NCBI RefSeq assembly: GCF_019175385.1
Contig: NC_083341.1
Span: 67,055,800-67,119,799 of the forward strand
DNA: 64,000 bases
Direction of reading: 5' to 3'
Origin: Lycium barbarum
Lineage: Eukaryota > Streptophyta > Magnoliopsida > Solanales > Solanaceae
Shown here one piece after another: positions 1 to 11,676 of the stretch (positions within the stretch are counted from its first letter, which is position 1; the number at the start of each line of letters is the position of its first letter). The notes under the pieces were generated by a model. It was not told where the DNA came from, did not search any database, and was given only the letters and a program-made list of their open reading frames with translations. The position numbers and the translations under genes were made by a program.

Positions 1-690
1 CAAGACACTTCCAAACCTTTTTGGTAATTACATGGCCCCTTAGTTCAACTTTTTGCAAGTGAAGTATGTACCATGACTTTTTTTTGTGTCATATATTTAG
101 CCCTATTTTATTCCTTTATTACTTAGATTGCCACTTTCAATTTGGTAAATGTAAAAAAGTTTAAGACTTTTTAAAATGCTCAAAAAGTTGTGAATGGTGA
201 TGAAGTTATCTAAAAGAAATAACTATCCACAAAGATAAAAACTATATAATTAATACTAATAACTTTGAAGACCTCATCTTGTATTGAGAGAGAAATCTTT
301 AAATGATATTTTCACTTTATAAATTCTAAGATTATAATTAAATTTCTCTTGATCTTATCTTTTATTTTGAAAATATAAATTTAGATATGGTATTTTAATA
401 TAAAATAAAAGCGAGAACAAATAAATTTTTTAGGTACATTGTTGTATTGAGACATGATTTAATTATTTAAATTTAATTGATCCTAACTTTCTTGGGACTC
501 ATAGCAAAGTTATAATATTTCAATTATATAAAAGCGTGGTAAGAGAACGAACATTGCTATGATTTGTTGTACAAATAGTATCTAAAATTGTATTGTATAG
601 TGTGGGGCCATTTTGATTGGCTTTTACCTCTGGACCTATTTAAGTAGCTACTGAACACGTGTAGCTTCCTGTTTTTTTCCCCAGAAAATA
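1..690. other. AT-rich intergenic DNA, nothing recognised
   Basis: I see no convincing coding region, RNA gene or repeat terminus here. The short open frames have no recognisable protein character and lie in AT-rich sequence. Confidence 0.5.
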
Positions 691-719
691 GGTGCATTTC
701 TATTTTTCTAATATACATA

Positions 720-1930
720 CAATACATATAAGCGGCTTGGGGGGACGAACACAACTCCCCAACCTTGTGCCAAGCTTCACGAATTGTACGCGCATTAAAT
801 TCTTGTATCATGAGCTATATAATTTGTACACTTTATCCAACTATTTTTATATCCCATGTAAACATGTGTCATAGTACTTAATATTTATACCCTTCTCATG
901 TATAGACGTATGCACTTTAAATTTAATTCTCCGACACAATTATTTCCTCCGTGCACTTTTACTTGTTCACTTTTGACTTTTCGTATTCTAGCTGAATATT
1001 TATTCTCTTATCATGTATGTCTATATAGTTCAATTTTAATTCTCCTACACAAATTTATTTCCTCCATGCACTTTAATTTGTTCACTTTTGACTTTTCACA
1101 TTCTTTGAGAATCAATAAATCCCACGTGGATATATGCCATAGTACTGAATATTTATTCTTTTCTCATGTATACACGTGTCCACTTCTATTTTATTCTCCG
1201 ACACATATTTATTTCTCCGTGCACTTTTACTTGTTCATTTTGACTTTTCACGTTATTTAAGAACTAATAAATGAAGTACTCCTTCCGTCCCATATTACTT
1301 GGGCACATTACTATGCTTGACTTTTCACGTTATTTAAGAATTAAGAAAAATGAAGTACTCCCTTCGTCCATATTAACGTAGACATGTGTTATAGTACTTA
1401 GTATTTAATTCTCTTCTCATGTATAGACGTATGCACTTCAAATTTAATTCTCTGACACATTTATTTCCTCCGTGCACTTTTACTTGTTCACTGTTGATTT
1501 TTCGTGTTTTAGCTGAATATTTATTCTCTTCTCATGTATAGACATATGCAGTTCAATTTCAATTCTCTTACACAAATTTATTTCCTCCGTGCACTTTAAT
1601 TTGTTCATTTTTTACTTTTCACATTCTTTGAGAATTAATAAATCCCACGTGGATATATGTCATGGTACTGAATATTTATTCTCTTCTCATGTATACACGT
1701 GTGCCCTTCTATTTTAATTCTGCGACACATATTTATTTCCTCTGTGCACTTTTACTTGTTCACTTTTGACTTTTCACGTTATTTAAGAATTAATAAATGA
1801 AATACTCCTTCCGTCCCATATTACTTGACCACATTACTATACTTGACTTTTCACGTTCTTTAAGCATTAATAAAAATGAAGTACTCCTTTCGTCCATATT
1901 ACTTGGCCACATTACTAAAAATATATGTCT
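720..1930. repeat. Degenerate tandem repeats with MITE-like CTCCCTCCGT motifs, cluster 1
   Basis: A module is repeated here. It contains the words catgtata-acg, tatgcactt, aattctccgacacat, cctccgtgcacttttacttg, gacttttcacgtt and aattaataaatgaagtactcc, and ends in a Stowaway-like CTCCTTCCGTCCCATATTAC word. Copies start near 893, 1418 and 1680, with partial copies near 1270 and 1797. Spacing is irregular, roughly 100 to 500 bases, so this is a degraded nested or tandem repeat and not a clean satellite. The small plus-strand frames across it are repeat sequence, not genes. Confidence 0.6.
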
Positions 1931-2039
1931 ATTTTTCTATTCGATATTTATCTTCTTTCCTATTTCTATTATCTCCGTTTTCCTTCTTTGTCAATACTTT
2001 AAACATGAAGAGAGGATGAACAATAGCAATGCAAATTTG

Positions 2040-2907
2040 TACCAAAAGTTATTTTAATGCTCCTATACACAACTTGTTCACTTTTGACTTTCACGTTCTT
2101 TGAAAATTAATAAATAAAGTATATATTTTATCATAATATCCATATTTATTGGTATATAGTCTCAATAGCCTCAGAAAATGATTTGAAAATGAATAATTAA
2201 TGTGAAGGATAAAATAAGAAGAAGAATTTTTTTTCCTTGATATGTTAACGTCGACAAGTAAAAGTAAAGGGAGGGAGTGACATTTATCCCCGTTTTCCTT
2301 CATTGTCAATACTTTACTTATTTACTCTCATTTTCAGTCTCTGATTATTGTTTCTTTACATTTATAAAATGTATTACTTTATATTTTCATTTCAAAATTA
2401 AAATTTGGTGATTAATGATATAACATATATCTTTCTAATTTTGATTTCTTTGTAACAATTAATATAAAAAATTATAATATATATTTTTAATTAATTTAAT
2501 AAAAATATTTTAATCCAATATATACAACAAAATAGTTCTTATGTTTGGATCTGAACTGTTACTTAATTGAAATGGATATCAACCTATCGGTATACATATA
2601 AAATATTAAAGAATTTAAAAGAAATTTTTTAGAATCAAAATATTAATTTTCCCTCATATTCTTACTAATTTTCTTTTACATCAATCAACAACTTTCATTG
2701 TCATGATAATGATAAAAAAAAGTCCGACTCTTTCCATCTCAAAGACTTTTAATTACAACTAAAGTGATGGTACATAAAATACATTTTGTATATATAATAA
2801 CAATTAGAATATTTTTAAAAGTTATTTCAAAATACAAACCTTAAAGACTGGCTAATTAAAGTGAATAGACATGCTCGGCCGTGCATCGCACGGGCATGTA
2901 TTGCTAG
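2040..2907 (+). mobile_element. Helitron-like non-autonomous element, 3' part
   Basis: The segment ends in a classic Helitron 3' terminus (see 2879-2907). Most of it (about 2040-2790) recurs at about 4480-5293, where the second copy is cut before the terminus by the LTR junction at 5294. No Rep/helicase coding sequence is visible, so if it is a Helitron it is non-autonomous. The 5' end (expected to begin TC after an A) was not located. The left limit given is only the start of the duplicated segment. Confidence 0.55.
2879..2907 (+). other. Helitron 3' terminus: hairpin plus CTAG end
   Basis: A perfect 6-bp stem CCGTGC / GCACGG (2879-2884 and 2888-2893, 3-base loop) is followed 10 bases later by CTAG (2904-2907) and then a T. 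A short GC-rich hairpin about 10 nt before CTRR, abutting T, is the known hallmark of plant Helitron 3' ends. Confidence 0.75.
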
Positions 2908-2929
2908 TATATATATATAAGTGTGAAAA

Positions 2930-3880
2930 GGGACTAACACAATACAAATTTGTACCAGAAGCTATATAAATTGTACATTTTAACCAACTACTTTTTTATC
3001 CCACGTGGGCATATGTCATAGTACTGAATATTTATCTCTTCTCATGTATATTATGCATTTCAAATTTAATTCTCCGACACATTTATTTCCTCCGTGCACT
3101 TATACTTGTTGACTTTTGACTTTTTGAGTTCTTTAAGAATTAATAAATGAAGTATTCCCTCCGTCCCATGTTATCTGGCCATATTTCTAATAAATATAAG
3201 TGTGAAAAGAGGACTAACACAATAATACAAATTTGTACCGCAAGCTATATAAATTGTATATTTTAACCAACTATTTTTTTTATCTCACGTGGACATATGT
3301 CATAGTACTGAATATTTATCTCTTCTCATGTATACACGTACGCACTTCAAATTTAATTCTCCGACACATTTACTTTCTCCGTGCAATACTTGTTAACTTT
3401 TGACTTTTCAAGTTCTTTAAGAATTAATAAATGAAGTAGTCCCTCTGTCCCATATTATCTAGCCACATTACTAAACTACTTTTTTATCCCACGTGGACAT
3501 ATGTCATAATACTGAATATTTATTCTCTCCTTATGTATACACGTATGCACTTCAATTTTAATTCTCCGACACATATTTATTTCCTCCGTACACTTTTATT
3601 TGTTCACAAATGAAGTACTCCCTCTGTCCCATATTATCTGGCCACATTACTAAATTACTTTTTTTGTCTCACGTTGACATATGTCATAGTACTGAATATT
3701 TATTCTCTCCTCATTTATACACGTATGCACTTCAATTTTAATTATTTGACATATATTTATTTCCTCCGTGCACTTTTACTTGTTCATAAATGAAGTACTC
3801 AACATTACTAAAAATATATGTCCAAATTACTTGTTCATTTACAAAACCAAGATAAAATTAATTAAATCTTTCCTATCTTA
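2930..3880. repeat. Degenerate tandem repeats, cluster 2
   Basis: The same module as in 720-1930 returns in at least four copies (near 2995, 3240, 3478 and 3660). Each has a tttttatcccacgtggacat start, a gaatatttat centre and a ctccctc(c/t)gtcccatattat end. A shorter direct repeat (3804-3880 and 3910-3985) reaches into the adjacent MITE. No protein evidence. Confidence 0.55.
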
Positions 3881-3882
3881 TC

Positions 3883-4140
3883 CTCTCCATCTCATATTAC
3901 TTGGCCACATTACTAAAAATATATGTCTAAATTATTTGTTCATTTACAAAACCAAGATAAAATTAATTAAATCTTTCTCATCTTACCCTTAGTAATAAAT
4001 GTTCTTGAAAATAGTCAATTTTGATTAGAATGTATTTATTGGAGAGAGATAGGGGTAAGATAGTAAAATACAACTTGTATTTATGATTTCTTAAGGGGCT
4101 TGCAAAAGGGAAAGTGACAAGTAATATGGCACGGAGGGAG
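3883..4140. mobile_element. Stowaway-like MITE
   Basis: The left end (ctctccatctcatattacttg) and the right end read on the other strand (ctccctccgtgccatattac) form a roughly 22-bp terminal inverted repeat. The CTCCCTCCGT terminus and the following TA fit Stowaway-type (Tc1/mariner-derived) MITEs. It is about 258 bp, AT-rich and non-coding. The left TA is not clean, so the exact left end is uncertain. Confidence 0.6.
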
Positions 4141-4299
4141 TATATATTTTACCATAATATTCATATTTATTGGTGTAAGTCTCAATAATGATTTGAAAAT
4201 AAATAATTAATGTAAAGGGTAAAATTAATAATAAGAACAAAAATTTCTTTCTCTTGATATGTTAACGTAAACAAGTAAAAGTAAACGGAGGGAGTGACT

Positions 4300-5293
4300 T
4301 TTATCCCCGTTTTTCTTCTTTGTCAATACTTTAAACGTGAAGAGAGGACGAACAATAGAAATGCAAATTTGTACCAAAAGCTATATAAATTATACACTTT
4401 AACCAACTACTTTTTTATCCCACTTGGACATATGTTGTAGTACTGAAGATTTATTCTCTTCTCATGTATACACATATGCACTTTAATTTTAATTCTCCTA
4501 CACATAACTTGTCCACTTTTGACTTTTCACGTTCTTTAAGAATTAATAAATGAAATATATATTTTATCATATTATCCATATTTATTGGTTTACAGTTTCA
4601 ATAGCCTCAGAAAATGATTTGAAAATGAGTAATTAATGTGAAGGGTAAAATAATAAGAAGAAACATTTCTTTTTCTTGATATATTAACGTGGACAAGTAA
4701 AAGTGAAGGGAGAGAGTGACTTTTATCCCCGTTTTCCTTTTTTGTCAATACTTTACTTATTTTACTCTCCTTTGCAGTCTCTGATTATTGTTTCTTTACA
4801 TTTATAAAATGTATTACCTCATATTTTCATTTCGGAATTAAAATTTGGTAATTTACGATATAACATATATCTTTCTAATTTTGATTTCTTTGTAACAATG
4901 TTTTTTTATCTATAATTGTTAATATAAAAAATTATAATATATTTTTTAAATTAATTTAATAAAAATATTTTATTAGTTTTGCTTTTAAAAAATCCAATAT
5001 ATACAACAATGGTTCTTATGTTTGGATCTGAACAGTTAGTTAATTGAAATGAATATCAACATGTCGGTATACATATAAGATATTAAAGAATTTAAAAGAA
5101 AAAATCTAGAATCAAAATATTAAGTTTCCTTCATATTCTTACTGATTTTCTTTTTCAAATTGATGAACAACTTTCATTGTCATGGCAATGAGAAAAAAGT
5201 CCGACTCTTTTCATCTCAAAGACTTAATTCCATCATATGTTTTTAATTTTTAAACTCCATTTTTTAATTATAACTAAAGTGATGGTACATAAA
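4300..5293. repeat. Second copy of the 2040-2790 segment, cut by the LTR junction
   Basis: The sequence parallels 2040-2790, including the words tttttatccccgttttcc, tttggatctgaac and ctaaagtgatggtacataaaata. Homology ends at 5293/5294, where retrotransposon LTR begins in mid-LTR. The last about 208 bases (5086-5293) recur at 11837 and 18596, so they belong to the tandem duplication unit that follows. Confidence 0.7.
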
Positions 5294-6663
5294 ATAGGAT
5301 CGGTGTTTCGTACATACTTGGCCAACCAAGGCTCAAGGTTACTCATACCTAGCCCTACCAAGGCTTCAGGGTTATCCGTACCATCTGCAGATGTGTGCGC
5401 GCGTTTCGTAATCGTATACATACTTTATACATATTCATATACATATATCCTACCCGGCGTTATAAGCTCGGGGTGTCATTATAGCCCTTCATAGGCACAT
5501 GTGAATATAATAGCCCGTAGGCACCTTTAGCATTATTATTATTATCATCGTCATCACTAACATCATCGTTTTCGCTACATCTCTATCTTATGCTTACTCG
5601 TCAAATGGGGTGCGTAGTACATTCGTAGCACGTATCGAGGATCGTGAGCTTATGAGCTCGGAGTGTCAATCACTTGAATACAACATACTCATATAGAGGA
5701 TTTAAGAGTTTGGCCAAGGAACCATGCCTTATGAAAGAAGGGTTAGCCTTACATACCTCCTCGTCGAACTATTCTACACTTGCGCGTACTCCTTCGATGC
5801 TCAAGTTTCTACCTTCATTAATATAATAACAATAGCCATTAGTCATTCACATTACCCACATTCCTCATTTTACCCTCCATTGACCATTTTAGTATATACT
5901 TCTACCATCCAAGTATTTCAACTCCCCAATATGTTAACCAACGTATAAATATCATGAATCTTACCTTAGATGCTGTAGGGACAAGCTTTGGTTGATAATA
6001 CTTCACTTTGAGCAAAACCCTAGTTTTTCTCCATTTGCATTTCTTGACTTGAATGGTATTTAATGGCTTGCTTACACTTGATTCACTTGTTTATGTTGTT
6101 GGTGACTTATAATCCTTGAAAACTTATGAAATAAATGTAGAGAGATGATTCTAGAGAGAAATGGTGTAATGTAGAAATGAAATAAAACAAGTCTTGGTCC
6201 TCATATTTAATGAATTGAAAATCTGTGCTGAGGTGTACAGTGGTCATCCATGGAGGTTTACGGTCCATCCCTCGTGGTCGTCTTTAACCCTAAGCAGAAC
6301 CAGAAACTTTGGCTGCATGCATGGTGATTTACGACCTTGGTTTACGGGTCGTAAATCACTTTACGGTCCGTCCTCCTGGTCGTATTTTACCACTTCTCAA
6401 CTGGGCAGAAAGTTGAAACCTTGCATGGCAATTTACGACTGCCAGTTTACGGACCGTATTCCATTTTACGGTCCGTATTTTGCACTTTACGACCACTGGG
6501 CAGTTTTGCCAACTTTCAACTTTTCACATTTCTCGACTTTTCATTCTAATCATTCTCGTCCATATACGCACATTGCTCATGAAACATTATACACTCACAC
6601 TCCTCGCACACATCACTAGTTCGTTTACTTGCGTACCAACGGGAAATTTTCTGAGGTGTAACA
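5294..6663 (-). mobile_element. Truncated 3' LTR of unit 1
   Basis: It matches the complete LTR 25433-27628 from about 26243 onward, so about 810 bp of the R/U5 side is missing and replaced by flank. The intact end (+ strand ...TGTAACA at 6663, element start TGTTACACCTC) is next to the PPT. Compared with unit 2, the U3 part has lost a short stretch of the ACGGACCGT repeat cluster. Confidence 0.85.
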
Positions 6664-6698
6664 TTTTTCCCCCCTTAGGAACATTCGTCCTCGAATGT
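6664..6698 (-). other. Polypurine tract and adjacent palindrome
   Basis: On the minus strand a TAAGGGGGGAAAAA tract abuts the LTR start TGTTACAC, the expected primer for plus-strand DNA synthesis. Just upstream is a perfect 7-bp inverted repeat, ACATTCG - 4-base loop - CGAATGT (6681-6698). Confidence 0.75.
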
Positions 6699-6866
6699 AA
6701 AAGTCTCGGGGAATTCTACAAAATTTCGCCAGAGTTCCCCTTATAATATGGCGCTACCATCCTGCCACAACAACCCATAAAATCGATGCCACACAGGGCC
6801 ACAACGTAACAACATAAAAATTTTGGCCACACATGACCCAAAAGCATAAAAGGAAATATACATACC

Positions 6867-8729
6867 TTATGATCTTGACGTCTCATCTTGGGCTTCTTCC
6901 ACGGGCTGAAATAAATGTGGGTATTTAGATCGCATACTTTCTTCTGCTTCCCATGTCATCTCCTCTCGATTGCTATTCCTCCACAGAACTTTAATTGAGG
7001 CCACTTCCTTGTTCCTAAGCCTCCATACTTGCCTATCTAATATGGCAATGGGTACCTCTTCATAAGTCAATTTCTCTGTCACTTGCACCTCATTTACTGG
7101 GACGATCCTAGTGGGATCTCCAACGCATTTTCGAAGCATCGAGACATGAAATACTGGATGGACTGACTCCAATTCCGGAGGTAGATCTAACTCATAGGCC
7201 ACTTTGCCTATTTTGCGCACAATCTCATATGGTCCAATATAACGGGGACTGAGCTTCCTCTTTTTGCCAAATCTCATAACGCCTTTCATTGGCGACACTT
7301 TCAAGAATACCCAATCCTTAACTTGGAACTCTAAGTCCCTTCGACGATTATCCGCATTGGACTTCTGGCGACTTTGAGCCGCTAACAACCAATCTTGTAC
7401 GAGCTTGACTTTCTCTATAGCTTGCTGGACCAAATCTGGCCCTATCAACTTGGCCTCTCCAGTTTCAAACCACCCAATCGGGGATCTACACTTTCGCCCA
7501 TATAAATCCTCATACGGTGCCATTTGAATGCTAGAATGATAACTGTTATTGTAAGAAAACTCAATGAGTGGCAAATGGTCATCCCAATTTCCTCCAAGGT
7601 CTATCATACATGCTCGTAACATATCCTCGAGAGTCTGAATAGTGCGTTCAGCTTGCCCATCGGTGTGCGGGTGAAATGCCGTGCCTAGGTGCACTTGGGT
7701 CCCTAGACCCTCTTGGAACGATCTCCAAAACTTAGCTGTAAACTGGGTACCTCTATCGGAGATAATAGATACTGGGACGCCATGGAGTTTCACTATCTCT
7801 TTAAGATAAATCTTCGCATAATCTTCTGCCGCATAGGTCGTCCTGACCGGTAAGAAATGAGTTGACTTTGTGAGTCTATCCACAATCACCCATATGGAAT
7901 CATACTTACGTCGAGAACGGGGTAACCCTGTAATGAAATCCATATTAATCACTTCCCACTTCCAAGTTGGGATTTCTATAGCTTGCAATAATCCACCCGG
8001 CTTTTGGTGTTCAATCTTCACTTGTTGGCAATTAGGACACTGAGCTACGAATTCCGCTATATCTTTCTTCATTCCATTCCACCAGTATATAGACTTAAGA
8101 TCATGATACATTTTCGTCGCTCCGGGGTGTACGGAGTAACGGGAACAATGAGCTTCCCTCAATATTTGGTGACGTAGGCCTACCACATCGGGAACACATA
8201 ACCTGCCTCGACATCGGAGAACTCCGTCTCCCGAAATATCAAATGATGACTCCTCTTTCTGAGGGAGTGTATCTCTGTACTGCATTAGCATGGGATCCTC
8301 ATATATTCGCTCTTTTACTTCCGCTACTAGCGATGAAACTGCTGAATTCTGAATAGTAGCTCCGCTGCTACCTGAGTCCACTACTCGGACTCCTAGGCTA
8401 GCTAACTGTTGAAGCTCACGGGCCATCTCTTTCTTTTCTGGTCGTACATCACTTAGACTTCCCATGGATCTGCGGCTAAGAGCGTCAGCCACAACGTTAG
8501 CCCTTCCGGGGTGATACAGGATATCAACATCATAATCCTTTAGCAACTCCAACCATCGTCGTTGCCGAAAATTCAACTCTTTCTGCCTGAAGATATACTG
8601 AAGGCTCTTATGATCTGTATAAACATCCACATGGACACCATATAAATAATGTCGCCATATCTTTAATGCATGGACCACTGCGGCTAATTCTAAATCACGG
8701 GTCGGGTAATTTTGTTCATGTTTCCGCAA
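6867..8729 (-). pseudogene. Unit 1 pol 3' part: RNase H, integrase, chromodomain
   Basis: About 620 codons stay open. In order they hold the RNase H C-terminal part (TDHKSL, DALSRR), the integrase zinc-binding HHCC region (C-P-N-C near residue 230), the DDE core ([28 protein letters not shown]) and a C-terminal chromodomain-like end ([19 protein letters not shown]). The family role is cDNA integration, with chromodomain targeting to chromatin. This part is cut off from RT by a TAA at 8730-8732, where copy 4 has CAA. The visible start is therefore not a real start; it was one polyprotein with the upstream frame. Confidence 0.9.
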
Positions 8730-9866
8730 TTACCTAGAAGCGTACACAATCACCTTACCGTGTTGCATCACTACACAACCTAGACCGACGCCTGAAGCAT
8801 CGCAATAAACAACATACCCTTCCAATCCCTCTGGAAGTGTCAAGACTTGGGCAGAAGTCAATCTATCTTTCAACTCTTCGAAGATGCGCTCGCAGGCATC
8901 TGTCCATTGAAACTTTGCTGACTTCTGAGTCAACTTTGTGAGCGGTGCAGAAATAGAAGAGAAACCTTCAACAAATCTTCTGTAATAACCTGCTAAACCC
9001 AAAAAGCTACGAACCTCCGTAGGAGTCGTGGGCCTTGGCCAAGTCTTCACGGCCTCAATCTTTTGGCTATCCACCCGAATCCCATCAGTCGGAACAATAT
9101 GTCCCAGAAATGATACTGAGTTCAACCAAAACTCACACTTGGAGAATTTTGCAAACAACTCTCGAGCTCGCAGAACTCCAAGGACTATACGCAGATGCTT
9201 CGCATGATTTGTCTCGGATCTAGAATACACCGGGATATCGTCGATGAATACAATCACGAATAGATCCAGAAAAGGTCTGAATACATTATTCATTAAGCCC
9301 ATAAACGCTGCCGGTGCATTAGTTAACCCAAACGACATTACTCGGAACTCGAAATGGCCATATCTTGTTCTGAAAGCTGTCTTAGGGATATCGTTCTCCC
9401 TAACTCTTAGTTGGTGGTACCCGGACCTCAAATCAATCTTTGAAAACCATTTGACACCTTGCAATTGATCAAATAAATCATCGATCCTCGGAAGAGGATA
9501 CTTGTTTTTAATCGTCACTTTATTCAATTGTCGATAATCAATGCACATTCTCAAGGAGCCATCCTTCTTTCGGACGAACAATACGGGTGCTCCCCACGGG
9601 GATGAACTAGGCCTAATGAAGCCTTTATCAAGCAAGTCCCTCAATTGCTCCTTCAACTCTTTCAATTCTGCGGGTGCCATTATATATGGAGGAATAGATA
9701 TAGGTGTGGTGCCTGGCAACACATCAATGGTAAAATCAATCTCCCGTTCGGGAGGAAGGCCTGGAAGCTCTTCCGGGAACACATCAGGAAATTCGTTCAC
9801 CACTGGAACTGACTGTAGGGTCGGCGACTCAGCTTCTACATCTTGAACTCGTACTAGATGATAAAT
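8730..9866 (-). pseudogene. Unit 1 pol middle part: reverse transcriptase and start of RNase H
   Basis: The RT fingers and palm are clear: [19 protein letters not shown], the [13 protein letters not shown] block, and the catalytic box [10 protein letters not shown] (the family usually has ILVYS). The RNase H start follows ([12 protein letters not shown]). Upstream, the frame continues without a break to a TGA that closes gag-PR at 9867, so RT lies in the same frame as gag-PR behind a stop. It ends in the TAA at 8730. The catalytic aspartates are present. Confidence 0.9.
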
Positions 9867-11319
9867 TCACCTTTTTGTGATCATTTTCCTTGCCTTTAGA
9901 TAGGAAATAAACCTACCTTTTGGTGATGCCGCATTCCCTTTCCATTCTAAGACTGGTTCTCCCGGAAACTGGAAACGAACCATATTCATTCGGCAATCAA
10001 CATTGGCATAACAAGAAGCCAACCAATCCATGCCCATAATAACATCAAAATCTACCATTTCTAGCTCATGCAAATCAATCATGGTACGACGATCACAAAT
10101 CACAATCACACAATTCCTATATACTCGGCTAGCTATTACCGATTCACCCACGGGTGTAGACACCTCAAAAGGTTTGATAGACTCCGGCTCAATTATAAAT
10201 CGACCCGCAATATATGGAGTAACATATGATAATGTGGAGCTCGGATCAATCAAAGCATATACATCATGAGAGAATACCGATAATATACCTGTGACCACAT
10301 CAGGAGAAGACTCAAGATCTTGGCGACCAGCCAAAGCATAAATACGGTGCTGAGGACCACTAGTACTGGGAGCTCTGCCTCTACCTCTACCATGGCCGAC
10401 TGGCGCATGTGAACCTGGCCCCGTAAGGCGCACAGATGCCGAAGATCCAGCTACCGACCCTGATGGTTGGGTCCTACCTCTACCATGTACTGAGGGGCAA
10501 TCACGCATAATATGGCCTGGTCGACCACATGAATAGCAACCATCCGAACCCAATCGGCATTGACCCCAATGCGACTTCCCACACTGGGAACATCGTGGTA
10601 TAGGTGGCCTTGACTGGCCAGAATCACCTCTAAACTGGGACCCCGAATAACTCTGACTCGGCCCGGGATGAGTAGATCTATCAAGGCTCTGGCCTGAAAA
10701 CCGTGGAGGTGCACTGGTCATAGAATAGCCCGAATGTCTAGGGAACTGTTGCCTGTGTCCGCCTCTGGACTCACTTATTGGGCCCGAAGATCTGGCCCTC
10801 TTGCTATGACCCCTATCCTGCTCGCGCTCACTTCTCCGCTGCTGTAGGTTTTCTTCTATGTTCTGAGCATGCGCCTGAATGCGTGCAATATCCATACCGT
10901 CCTGAAGGGACGTAGTCAAGCATTTATCCATCAAGTGTGGCCCTAGGCCCTTTACGAATCGGTGTACCCTGTCGCCCATATCTGCCACCATGGCCGAAGC
11001 ATACCTAGCCAAGGAGTTAAAGCGGAGGCTATACTGTAGGGCACTCATACTACCTTGCCTCAAATTTAAGAATTTATCGGCCCTTGCTCGCCGAATTTCT
11101 GGAGGCATATAGTGACGGAGAAAAGCATCAACAAAATCTTGCCATACCGGGGGAGGTGCATTTTCTCCCCGTGAAGCCATCCATACGGGTATACCATTGA
11201 ATCGAGACATATCTCAATCTATATGACGCTAACTCCAATGACTCGGTGTCCGAAACATGTATCAACCGGAGCGTCCTTAGCATACCTTCAATAAAGTCCT
11301 GGGGATCCTCCTCCGGCTT
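9867..11319 (-). pseudogene. Unit 1 gag (C-terminal part) and protease
   Basis: It encodes the capsid-like Retrotrans_gag region, a basic linker, two zinc knuckles (CSQCGKSHWGQC and CYSCGRPGHIMRDC) and an aspartic protease box ALIDPSSTLSY. The other copies have DPGS, so unit 1 has Gly to Ser next to the catalytic Asp. One extra G near 11187 shifts the frame relative to unit 2. The TGA at the end separates gag-PR from RT, and the same TGA is present in all four array copies. Confidence 0.88.
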
Positions 11320-11676
11320 TTACCCAAAAAATTCCGGGGGGTTCAAAGTAATGAAATCACGGGCCCTTGCACTAACAACCCTATCACCATACCCTGAACC
11401 TTGCCTCTGAGCCTGGGCCGCAACCAACTGGGTCAACAAATTAATGGCCTCTTTCACATCTTGGCCAGAAGCATTCGGTGGAGGAGCTGGAGGTGCTGGA
11501 GCTGGGGCTGAGGCTCCCTCACGCTCCTCAGTAATAGGCACTGTCTGGGACGACTGAGATTGAGCCGCACTCTGGGACTCACTTTCCTCTACTACCGGTG
11601 GCGGTGCTTTCTTAGCCCGCTTCTCTGCCACCGTCTTGCCCTTTTGGGCTGCCGTAGCCTTTCCCTTTTTAGGCAT
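11320..11676 (-). pseudogene. Unit 1 gag N-terminal part
   Basis: The start is the ATG at 11676 (MPKKGKATAAQKGK), matching the gag start of the plus-strand element at 61016 ([11 protein letters not shown]). A Lys/Ala-rich head is followed by a Pro/Ala-rich stretch and the start of the capsid region (LNPPEFFG). It ends at a TAA (11320-11322) where copies 3 and 4 have a Ser codon. That stop is shared with unit 2 only. Confidence 0.88.

Noticed and set aside
1..5293. Host protein-coding gene in the left region
   Set aside because: All frames are short, AT-rich and explained by repeats. No conserved protein words or exon-like series were seen.
5237..5494. Plus-strand frame of about 85 codons repeated at 11988, 18747 and (part) 26252, 37169
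   Set aside because: It lies in LTR sequence and flank. Its recurrence follows from the duplicated LTRs, and the product has no recognisable character.
6194..6746. Plus-strand frames in the LTR U3 (also at 13107, 19866, 27180, 38094)
   Set aside because: These are antisense to the element, inside the LTR and dominated by the palindrome repeats. No protein family is visible.
9035..9846. Plus-strand frames opposite RT (9035, 9244, 9541 and their equivalents in the other copies)
   Set aside because: They are shadows of the real minus-strand RT frame.
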